A stretch of 64,000 nucleotides of DNA, from positions 43,079,454 through 43,143,453 of the forward strand of contig NC_030389.2 in the NCBI RefSeq assembly GCF_001625215.2, in the 5' to 3' direction. The notes beneath the pieces are model-generated. The model made no database searches, had not been told where the DNA came from, and worked only from the letters and a program-made list of their open reading frames with translations. Made by a program: the position numbers and the translations under genes. Source of the stretch: Daucus carota subsp. sativus. Lineage: Eukaryota > Streptophyta > Magnoliopsida > Apiales > Apiaceae. This document shows, one piece after another, positions 22,861 to 33,066 of this stretch. Every line of letters starts with the position of its first letter. The stretch's first letter is position 1.

Positions 22861-24274
22861 CTCTTCAACTCTTAACTCAATCTACTGATGTACCATTTGG
22901 AAAATGAACTCGATCAGCACAATCATGTAGTACATAATTGATCAGAAGTTAACTGACTTTAACATAAACACTTTTTTTCAAGTAGAATACAGACACAACA
23001 CAATCATACCGTACAAAATTCTTATGCATGTAATTAATAAGTCTAAGAAAGAACAAGAATTAAAGAAATGATCAGAATTTTTTTTTAAACAGATTGTACT
23101 TGAGGAAAACACCAACCTGCGCTAGCTCTTTTCAATGTAAATTGGTACTTAAAATATTGAACCTTGCTTTGAAATCTTGTAAGTTGCAGAGAATGAACTC
23201 AGAAATCCTTTTAATTTAGTTGAGTAAGTATTCACTTTAGCAGTAATGCTTCCTACATAAAATTACAAAATTTGTTATTTATGGATTTCAAAAAGATGAG
23301 ATACACGCTTAAGAGTACTCCGTCCGTCCCATTTTAGTTGTCACATTTCTATTTTTGTTGGTCAAATTGACTAATTTTTGACCAAAAATTATGAATCACT
23401 TTTTCATTAATTTAAAAAAATGAAAATTACATTTTGAAGTTTATTTAAAATTATTTCTGATGATATATTTTTTAATTTCAGTCAAACTTTAGTCAATTTG
23501 ACTGGCACAAAACCAAATGTTACAACTAAAATGGGACGGATGGAGTAATGACTAATGCATGCTAACTACACAAAATTACAAAATCAGTTACAACTTTTCT
23601 AAAGAGGGATGTGTCTATCCATATCCAAGTATAAAGTTAATTACATAGTATTAATTAAGATGTCGGTAATTTTTCTCGTGCATGTTTCTCATTTTATTTA
23701 AATATATTTTAATTTGTTTTATTTATAATTTTTTCTTTCATGTTCTCATTATACATAAACAGTTTAAGATGAATATTATTTTGTTATTTTTTTTTGCCAC
23801 ATGTTATTTTATATTCACCGTACATAGTTATTAATCTTTAAATATTATTAAATTCATTTCACAAGTAACAAGCATATATCATAAAAATTCATGGTATAAC
23901 ATTTTTATAAAATAATATAACTAGAATAAAAGGAAAATAAAATCTTGACAATATAAATATGATCAACTTTGTCATGATAGTCGAAAATTATTTAAACTAA
24001 TTAAAATTATTAAAATAATAAATGAGAAGCGCAACAAAATAACAAAAGAAATCAAACGACTAATAACTAATTCAAAAAGATACATATCAAAAGATTTTAT
24101 GTACTTAATCATATTCATAATTTAAAATAAGGAATTACAACAAATCTGCATTATTTATGGTTTATTTTGCTAGCTCCTTTACTTTGAGATTATCTTCAAT
24201 TTTTAATTTATGTTTAAATATTTAAATTGTAATAACAACCTATAATGGCATTAAATATATGAGGATCAGAGGGA
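22861..24274. other. 5' flank of A2
   Basis: AT-rich noncoding sequence parallel to 8372-9710 of unit 1. It includes the longest version of the Stowaway-like MITE, listed separately. No gene recognised. Confidence 0.6.
23318..23545. mobile_element. Stowaway-like MITE, longest copy
   Basis: Starts CTCCGTCCGTCCCATTTTAG and ends CTAAAATGGGACGGATGGAG with flanking TA, a clean inverted terminal repeat of about 20 bp. The shorter copies at the same site in units 1, 3 and 4 appear to be internal deletion derivatives. Confidence 0.85.
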
Positions 24275-24763
24275 TTTTTTTTTTTTTTTTTGTCATAAGA
24301 CTTTCACAGTGAATTGTATCGAAATACAATACCGATGGAATCGAAAGAGCCTTTTTCATACATATAAACTTTCATCTAACCAAAGGGCATGTCAAAAAGT
24401 CCCACAAGAAATGAGATAAAAATTTATGATGCCCGAAAAAAAAACACTCGAAAGAAAAAAAAATCCGCAGAACTAAGAAGAAAGGAGAACTTTCATTCAA
24501 AAAAGTCTATCAACTAACCGAAGGTCATGCAGAGATGGCCCCGAAAATTTAGCCAATAAAACTTTAATGACCGAGAAGAAAACCCAGATGAAGGATAAAA
24601 ATCCGCGGAAAGGAAAAAAAATAAGGTGGAGAGGAAAAAAGGAGGAAGAAAAAAAGAAACAAGCATGAAAGATTATGCTAGGCACCAAAACAAAGTAATC
24701 TAAAATGACATAATCGTTAAAATAACGACAACCAAAATCGCAATATACGATCAATTTCCTCCT
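24275..24763 (-). mobile_element. Retroposon-like insertion with poly(A) tail (minus orientation)
   Basis: A run of 17 T at 24275-24291 (poly(A) on the minus strand) is followed by about 470 bp of purine-rich sequence that is absent at the same position in units 1, 3 and 4. There, gagggaattaaataactagc is continuous. The body has no protein-like frame I can identify, so it could be a SINE or the 3' end of a LINE. No clear target duplication was seen. Confidence 0.55.
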
Positions 24764-25289
24764 ACTAGCAATCTAGCATTATTGTTTATAAGATGCATTC
24801 TGTTCAATTTCCTCCTATTTCTCATTTGTGACTTCCACATTACAAGTTTGACCTCATTTTGTAAGAACTCCAAGTAAATATTGTTACAAGAAATGTTCAA
24901 ATTTTCGAATGTGCTTGTTTTGTTTGTCTAATTTATTTATAGTGTTGACCTTTAACCATCAGGATTGGTCTGTATACAAGACTGATCAGCAGCAAGCTTA
25001 ATGAAGGACTGCACAATCACTATTACTAAGCCTGTGATACAATGAAAACCATACTTCCCTCAGACAAGCTTCCTTCTGTTAAACATATTGCCTGTAATTA
25101 TGCCATGTAGCTAAAATTGAGTTGATCAGAAAAATGGCTCAAACACCCGAATAAGCATAGAAAACTAATTCTTTACCGCTTGCAAGTTGCAAAGATTCAA
25201 AAATATATTTATGTTTAAATGTGAAATAAAATTGGTGTACAATACTCCAACCTTAAACAAGGTGACTTGAAAAAATCTAGTGTCATCCT
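24764..25289. other. Spacer before relic C2
   Basis: Noncoding sequence matching 9720-10270 of unit 1, the 3' flank of the C relic. Confidence 0.6.
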
Positions 25290-26006
25290 TGTATATACCT
25301 TATTCGTGTCTCCACCAATAAGGGTTCAATTGAAATCTGTACTGCAGATGCTTCATGACTTTTGCAATAAATTTTGTAGCCTGCTTTAACGCGATGGAAG
25401 GATATCTGTAGCCTGCTTGATCCCTTTACATCTGTACTGATCAGCACCAATGATGATCATGAGGACACACATCTAATATGTAGATAAATTCAGTTTTTTT
25501 TTTCTGTGACTTCCCAAAGGTTGCATTTTAAGTCCAAAGTGCACATGTTAGTTAAGCCAAGACAAGAATCTGTGTGTTCTCCTAGAAAATAAGAGCGGAA
25601 CTTCTCACACAGAGCTGACATTTCAGATGGCAGGTTGCAAGTGACAATGGGCAAGATCTTAATATATATTGTCATTTGTACATTGAGGTAGTTCCGAACT
25701 CTTTTTTATTTCTTCACTTCGACGTATCAGTTTTCTTCAAGTAGGCCTGACAATCACAGTGTTCATTAAGCTTCCAAAACTAAATCTTGTAAAACTCATC
25801 AAGAAAAGATAGCTCAAAATAATCCCTGTAGGCTGCGTGTCCTAACTCTTACGACATCTTAATTCCTTTTTGTGTTTTATAATATTTGACTCCTGTAATC
25901 GGACTGAGACGATATCATCTGATCAAGAAGTCATTTTTTTGGTTTGTGCCACTTCATAGTTGATTAATCTTGCCAAAGTTGTGCAATACCATATTATATG
26001 CATTTC
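25290..26006 (-). pseudogene. Decayed CUL3-like relic C2
   Basis: Same relic as C1 with further losses: the C-terminal part before 25290 is deleted. A minus-strand frame at 25490-25675 keeps PIVTCNLPSEMSALCEKFRS, clearly the cullin segment, then degrades. The start of exon 2 is recognisable near 25970-26006. Confidence 0.8.
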
Positions 26007-27975
26007 TGAAACTTTAAAGAAAACATATTAGAAACATCCTCCTTAGTAATATGAAAAAAGAGATTAAACTGGACAATACTAGCTCATAAAGTGGATTTTA
26101 TAATCGTTTTTTTATTAAATTTCTTTTTCAACATGTATTCCATAATCAATTCATCATGTTATCCCAAGTGCAAGAAGATTTTAGAATTCAGCTAAAAGAT
26201 CTTGATAGGCATTGGAAGATAAACATAAACAACCATCCCGGAGTGAGTTTACAATTGGATAGGCCCAGCAGAGTGCTTTCACCGTTTGTATTTTTTTCGA
26301 TCTCCAGTTGCACCTAATTATTTAGTGAAATTCAGACACAACACAATCATACAGTACAAAATTGTTAGAAGGAAAAAAAAGTGAACTGATACAAATACTA
26401 ATATGCATGTAAATAAGTCAAGAAAGAACAAGAATGAAAGAAATGATCAGCAGAAAAATGTTAATAACATTGTAATTAAGAAAAAGGCTAATCCGGGCTA
26501 GCTTCTTTAAAGGTGAATTAGTGAAAGACTGCACCTTTCTTTAAAAGTTTTTGAGTTGCAGAGAAGTGAATTCAAGAACCCTTTGAATTTACTCCAGGCT
26601 ATTAGCACATACTCAACTTAAATAGGTGCCTCACTTGATTTTGTAATTAATCTGGAAAAATTGAATCTTTTGGATTTTTGAATATTAAGAGAAGTGCTAG
26701 GTATCTGAATTGGGTATTATAAAAGGTTCATGAATGATGTGGCGGAGAATATACGCTAATTCTATTATCATTCGCGGGTAAAATGAAAGATATTCATTGG
26801 CGTGGTTGATGTGAAGGAGGTCAGTCTCATTTATTATCTTCGTAACCGACAATGTCTTTTGCAATTTTTTTTTTCTGGAATCAATTTGAGGTCCCTGACA
26901 TTTTCCTGTAATGATATCAGGTTCACCATAAAAGATCCTGTAATGATATCCGGTTCACCAAAAAAGATAGATCCACTTTTTCAGAAAAAGAAATGAATAA
27001 AATCTACGTGGCTATATAAATATTTTGACATTAACAAAAATCAACGTATTCATTTCGAAAAGAATCTACTGGCAACAGTTTGATTCATATTAGACTCTAA
27101 CATTTTCATGCTAAGCACCAAATTTCATTTTCATACATAATTTCATTTTCAAACATTCACGAATCATTTTGGCGTCTCTAGCATATTTCACATTTAAACG
27201 GGGTTATTTCAACAAGACCAAATATAAGGAGATCTCATGAGACCTGAGGGCCTCAACGTACCATCAATTTTGTTCCAACTTTTCAACCCTGCAAAAAGTA
27301 TTCAAGCCTTACAGCAAAACAAGTGTATGTTGGTCAAGACAGAAGAGTGTACTGTTAGTATTAGTTACCCAGGCAAAATGCATGAGCCATGGAGCTATCA
27401 GTTCTGAGTTGTCTATATATAGAGAAACATACCTGCTCAACACAAAGCCATATGAAAAATCTCTTGCATTGTAAAGTCTTAAGTGAGGATTAGAGGGAAC
27501 TAAACATGCAGCATTGTTGTTTGATTACACTTTATGTTTAGTTTCCTCTAATATCTTACCTGTGGCTTTCACTTCTCTCCGCGTTCATTAAAACTCCTCT
27601 TCACCGCACATCTCCTTGATTCTACTGTGTATTGCCCTATGTGAGAATCGCAGGGAATTAAATAGCCAGCATCTTTGTTTATAAGATGCATTCTGTTTAA
27701 TTTCCTCCGATATCTCATTTGTGGCTTGCACAATATTAGTTTCATCTCATTTCGCAAGAACTTCAAGAAATACTAACAAGAAATGTAGCTATAAGAGATT
27801 TGACTAAAGAATAAGGCTCAGAATCCCGAATAAGCAAGCATTTATCCTTTACAGATCGCAAACATTCAAAAAAAGACAAATTTATGGTTTAAAAGGAAAT
27901 ATATTCAGAGTACTATACTCCAACAGTAAATAAAGATGAGTTCAAGATATCTGGTAATATCCTAAAGTTGCAGAC
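26007..27975. other. Conserved spacer between C2 and B2
   Basis: First about 550 bp match the region upstream of relic C1, the remainder the conserved C-B spacer, including the doubled cctgtaatgatatc.ggttcacca repeat near 26905-26965. No gene recognised. Confidence 0.6.
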
Positions 27976-30966
27976 TCAGGCAAGATATCGGTACAAGTTT
28001 CTTTGAGTGCCATCCCTTTCCAAATATTCACGCTCAATCAAACTCTCAATTCTTCTTCCAATCACTATAGGGTCTGCCAGGAATCTTGGCTGCAGATGCT
28101 CTGTGACCTCCGCGATGATATCAGTATGATCCACCACTCGCCTTGATTTCATTATTCGTACTATTGCAGCATCAATATGATGATTTCGGTTATTCTCCAC
28201 TCTCTGCCTTATCTCTACTTTCTTAGGATCAGATTCCTTTTCAGCTGAAACAGTTCTTATAGTTAGTTTGTAACTTTTGCCAATGAAATTTTCATTCACG
28301 GAAAATAAATTCCCCTCACTGACATCCTTGGTCTCCGGATCTTTTTTCAGTACATTCTTTCCCTCGACACAAGCCAAGGAGTGCAGGCTCCTCTTCAAGT
28401 CTGATGGAGGGATCTCTGTAGCCTCCTGGATCTCTCTATAGCTATACTGATCAGCATTATTGAACATCATGAGGACACACATCTGATAAGTAGATACGGT
28501 CAACTGATGCTCTTGTCCCTTCCCAAAGATTGCCTTCAAGACAGCTGTGCCCATGTTAGTTTGCCAAGACAATCTACGGCCTGCATGAATTTCTAGATAA
28601 TAATAGCGGAACTTCTCACAGAGAGCTGACATTTCAGCTGGCAGGTTGCAAGTGACAGTGGGCTGGGGAGGCCATGACCCTGTCGTCAGAACTTGGACTA
28701 TAAATGTAGGGCTGTCTACCAGCTCAGCATCATGGGCCCAATAGAACCCCAGCATTGTTTCTTGAGAGGTTATCATGTCCGCGAGCATTCTTTCTGCTTT
28801 TAAAGTGAACTGATATCCAAATTCAGTCTTTAGCATAACAATCAGACTTCTCTCAGCATTGTAAGAAACAGTTTTTGCTGACAACAGCCGTTGAGCTAAG
28901 TGTTGCTTATAGTATTTCTCAAAAACATCTTTCTCCTTTAAGAAACGGAGGAGCACCACTATCTTGTTAAGAGCAGCCTCAACATTCTCCTCACTGACTA
29001 CCTTCAGACCTTTCCTCAATGTATAATCCAGAAATAATGAGATGAATTCAGAAGAGCGAGGATTCAGATTAAAGATGCTTTCAAACGACGAATCAAAAGC
29101 ATTTTGAAATGTCTTATCATCACAAAATGCCAGATATATTATTTTATCATATTTCTCCTTGACATCCAAGAGGAACTTAACAAACTTCACAGGATTTCTT
29201 GCCCTTTCCGTATCAGCAACAAGCTGTTCACCGGTTTCTCTGAGGTGAGAAGTCATCACAGCCTTCATCGTTGAAAGACCATCAGGAACCCCGTGAAACA
29301 AATTATACATTCTTCTCAGGTCCTCAATCTTGTCATCCATAAGCATATTCACTAAGCCCGGCGTATCCAAAAGCCTGGTCTTAATTTTAGGGGACTGTAA
29401 AACAATGTCCCTCCAAAGGTGCATGCCAAGCTCACGTACAGGGGTTTTATGGTTATGTGGAATATAAGTCCTGTCCATGTACCTCAGAATGTCATGGATC
29501 ATCAGCAACACTGTCCTATTCTTAACCCAATTTTTGAAGACTTCCTCCAGAAACAAATCACCTTCGGCCTCTGCTAAACGTTTTGAAATCTCCCTTAGGC
29601 GGTTAGTCATAGTGGACTCTACCCCTGTATACAGCATCTCGCCAAAGTTGTGCAATACCATATCATATGCATCTCTAAGACAATGAAGAAAACATATTAG
29701 AAACATCATCTTACAGACTTTGCAGTCACAAGTTATTGCATATATGAGTCTGTAAACTTCGAGCAGTATCCAGATATCACAATAAATCTTTGCAGATTCT
29801 AACATACACAATTTTAATGAAATCTTTCAAGCAGAAAGGTAAATGATGCATCTACAAATGCAATTTTAAAGAAATCTTACAAGCAGAAAGGTAAATTATG
29901 CAACTTGTCTTTTTCGAAATCTAGATAATATTTTACTCAATCATATGGTACTATCATAAAATTATTATATTAAGTGTAAAGAATAGTACTTATCAACATT
30001 ATAAAGTATCTAATATCATCTCTAAGAGCATAATAACTGAAATATAAATTTAGAATACTCGGTAAGTTGCCCAAAGCACGCCATTTTACTATAATTACCT
30101 TTCACAGTTTTCCCTTGTATCAAGTATATATACCTTAACTGTCAAAGCTATAACAACAAAACAAATCTAATTTCAGGGAAATAATATCTTCAGCAATGCA
30201 AAAAACTTGACTATAAGAGCCGGTGCGTGTCAATTAGATCAAAAGCTCAGCGAAAAAACCTAGTTGAACAAAGAGAGGGAGCTTGAGTTGGGAATTAATA
30301 TGCAAGGTTATTGTTATATTTCTAAAATGCGTCTCTTAAGTGCACATTGCTATATATTTAACCTCAGCCCGGTTTCATCTTTCGTTATGACACATACCAT
30401 TTAAGAATTCTGTATCGAATTCAATTGTGTATAGTAATAATAGTATAGAACAACGTTATAATTGTCCACGTGTGACAATGGGTAACATAAGCCAAAGTAT
30501 CAGCGCGATAAACAATTTCCCAAATCAAAAGTCCCTGTAACTATAACATAATTTTCCAATAGGGTGCTCCTTTAATATTTAATCTAAAATGGTCTAAAAA
30601 TCATTTATATATCTGCAGACTGATGGAATTAATTGGATTCTGTTACATGTATCAGAGGGAATACCAATCAACAAGATGCAAGCAACTTTGACAAACATAC
30701 ACACGAAAAACAAAACAAAACAAAAATTCCACATAAAATGCAGCAGCAAACAATTCACTGGTGCAACTGAAAATCAATTTAATTAAGAGAATAAATAAGT
30801 GAAAGATTGAGGCTTACCTCTGGAGCTCATGGTAACTAAGAAGCCTACCATTGTGATTGTAAATTTCATTGATAGCATGCTCCAATTTCTTCCAAATCTT
30901 CTCGGCATACTTGGCATCAACAACCTTGCGCCTCTTAAAATTCTGTTCCTTCTGATTATCATCCAT
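27976..30966 (-). CDS. CUL3-like: Short CUL3-like cullin B2, intact
   Basis: Exon 1 is 30966-30818, the intron 30817-29675 and exon 2 29674-27976, giving 615 residues. The landmarks match B1: stalk deletion at KTRLL/GLVNML, YYKQHLAQRLL, neddylation context IVRIMK and YRYLA. Differences from B1 exon 2 are few and include RRVVDHTD for RRVLDHTD and GNLFSV for GDLFSV. The last full codon of exon 1 is CAG instead of TAT, so the conserved ELYR of the BTB-binding helix reads ELQR. The start codon lies 262 bp downstream (in gene direction) of a full-length retrotransposon in the same orientation, whose LTR promoter points at this gene. The frame is intact. A role as an adaptor-binding cullin is uncertain because of the Tyr-to-Gln change. 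Confidence 0.85.
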
Positions 30967-31223
30967 CTCTCCAGCTCTTGGCTCAATCTACTACTGTATC
31001 ATTCACAAAAAATGAACTAAATCAGCACAATCATGTAGTACAAAATTGATCAGAAGTGAACTGACATTAACATATACACTTTTTTATCAAGTAGAATCAG
31101 ACACAACAATCATACAGTACAAAATTGTTATGCATGTAATTATAAGTCTAAGAAAGAACAAGAATTAAAGAAATGATCAGCAGTTTTTTTAAAGGTAAAT
31201 GACTAGTACTTAAAAGATTGCAC

Positions 31224-31228
31224 CTTGC
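31224..31228. repeat. Target-site duplication CTTGC, left
   Basis: CTTGC immediately left of the first LTR base. The same five bases follow the other LTR at 43305-43309. The uninterrupted sequence accttgctttgaaatc at 55271 in the next unit is the empty site. Confidence 0.95.
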
Positions 31229-31933
31229 TGTTAACGGAGAAAACTGGTAGGTTAACAAAGATGAGGTTCGCGGCGTGGATCAAGATTCTGTTGGCGAGAA
31301 TGTAGGAGATGGTTGATTGTTTGTTATGAGGGTGGCTGCAATTGTAAGCAAAGGGTTCTAGATTGCTAACTGGAATAGCTCTCAAGAATGATCGATGCCT
31401 ACAATCTGCCTACGTACCCCTATTTATAGGGGATCAAGCCGTTACGTAGTTCTTTCTCCTAAGAGACCCATGTGGGCTGGGCCTCCCCTTCTAGAATCTT
31501 CCTCCTGGAAGGGGTCCAATACGATGAGGCCTAGCCCTTTGGGCTTACCCCAAATGCAAGGACACTCCCCTACTCCCCGACAGGGACAACCCGCCAGACT
31601 ACAGAGATAGGACCTTCCAAGGTGTCTTCTTCTCTATCCTCTACCTCCCAAGGAGGACAACTCCTCAGACTACAAGGCAGGGTCTTCTTAATACAACAAT
31701 GAGACCTACTCATGCTCAAGGGCGTCCCCCTAAACATAAAGTACCCCTCATTGCCCTTCGGAATTATATTAAGATGAACTTTCCTCAGCAAGTGGGCGCG
31801 CCTAAAGATAGGGCGCGCCCTTTCTTTTGACAGGGTCACTAGTCTGGACTGATCTTGACTTTCCTGGCCTATGACAAGCCTTCTTCTGTGGGCCCGGCCC
31901 ATCCAATTAGTCTTCATAATTTTGCATATAACA
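31229..31933 (-). repeat. 3' LTR (left copy)
   Basis: Starts tgttaacggag and ends gcatataaca. Matches 42600-43304 base for base as far as I can compare by eye. In element orientation the TATA box lies at 31430-31421. The distal part contains two GGCGCGCC palindromes 9 bp apart (31795 and 31812). Confidence 0.95.
31421..31430 (-). promoter_or_regulatory. LTR TATA box facing B2
   Basis: Minus strand reads CCTATAAATA. Transcription would start near 31390-31400 and run left, out of the element. It would cross the CTTGC duplication and reach the B2 start codon at 30966 after about 430 bases. A short upstream frame begins with an ATG at 31385. Confidence 0.6.
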
Positions 31934-31946
31934 ACTACCCCCCAGA
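31934..31946 (-). other. Polypurine tract
   Basis: Directly inside the 3' LTR; the minus strand reads CTGGGGGGTAGT followed by the LTR. This is the expected position and composition of the plus-strand primer. Confidence 0.8.
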
Positions 31947-32134
31947 TCTTGGTGGCGTTGAAGATGTCGACGAGATCTCTTAAAAGTTTTCATCTCCTTT
32001 TAATAACTGTCTTTGGCATATCTAGGCGCGCCTTATGTTTACGACCGTTAAAACTCTTGTTGTATACAGCTGTATCCCATGATCGTGTTATTTTTCCTTT
32101 TTTTTTTTTTTTTTATTCTTTATTTTCTTCCAGG

Positions 32135-32142
32135 TATAAATA
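32135..32142 (+). promoter_or_regulatory. Candidate TATA box of the antisense gene
   Basis: TATAAATA in ggtataaatacggg, downstream of a T-rich run at 32096-32114. A leader with an intron is likely: a donor cgcaag/gtacac near 32288 and an acceptor ttttgcag at 32990-32991 bracket AT-rich sequence ahead of the ATG at 33067. It diverges from the LTR TATA box, with GGCGCGCC copies at 31795, 31812 and 32025 between them. Confidence 0.55.
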
Positions 32143-33066
32143 CGGGTCTTCCTTTTCACTTCTTCATTTTTCACCGTCTTTTACTCTAAAAACCCCCTAC
32201 GCCGCCGTTATCGTTCTTCGAGCTTTATCAGTCGCATTGCTGCTCCATTCGTGATTTTAAAGTCATCCCACAACTCCTCTCGTCGCAAGGTACACATTCA
32301 TGTCTTCTTTTTGTTATTTCACCGAGTAAATCTTCGTATTTAAGCACATGACCCTTCACTTTCTTCACTGTTCTTCATACACTTCTCCTGTATGTATATG
32401 CGTGTATATATGTTTGATCTTGTTTTCTGATACTGTAATTTTATGTTTATGATATTAAGGTGTTATGATTTAGAGATTTGATGTGTCGGCTAGCCATATT
32501 GCATAATCTTTACTTCTCTTTTTGCGTATGTATGTTGGAGAATGATAGTTACTTAGCGCTGCTTGTACTCTCTTTTTTATTGATAAGACGCGCCCTATGA
32601 CTAGACGCGCCTCTTCTCTTCTTAAGTTAGAACCTTTATCTTCTTTCGTACACATAGATTTGTATATCAGTACCAGGTTTTTGCTTGAAATTTCGTTGCA
32701 GCTTTTAAAGTATCCGTTTTTACTTTGTGTTTTGCCAGTCTTCCCCTTTTTATTGTCGTGGCGCGCCCTGTTTCTGGGCGCGCCTACTTGTCGTAGTGTT
32801 TGTCTGCATTACCATGACTGGAGCCCTGAATGTTGCTATATCCTTTAGTCTTTGTATCCTCCTTCTTCTTCTTGTATTCGACCCTCCTTTGGGTGTTCAT
32901 GTTTTCTCAGTAATCTCTTCCTCGTCTCTTTTTCTTTATATGTATCTCGGCGCGCCCAGTTGCTAAATCTTCTTCTGTCTCCTTTTTGCAGCTGGCCGAT
33001 TTAGGCGCGCCGAGTTATTTCTCCCCTATTCCTTTGAGATCATTTCCTCCTCAATCCTCTAGAACT

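Noticed and set aside
24497-24754. 85-codon minus-strand frame rich in Phe and Ser
   Set aside because: Arises from purine-rich low-complexity sequence in the retroposon-like insertion; no domain.
31203-31385. 60-codon minus-strand frame across the 3' LTR edge
   Set aside because: Crosses the LTR boundary into the B2 flank, so it cannot be an old gene. Kept only as a possible upstream frame in an LTR-driven B2 transcript.
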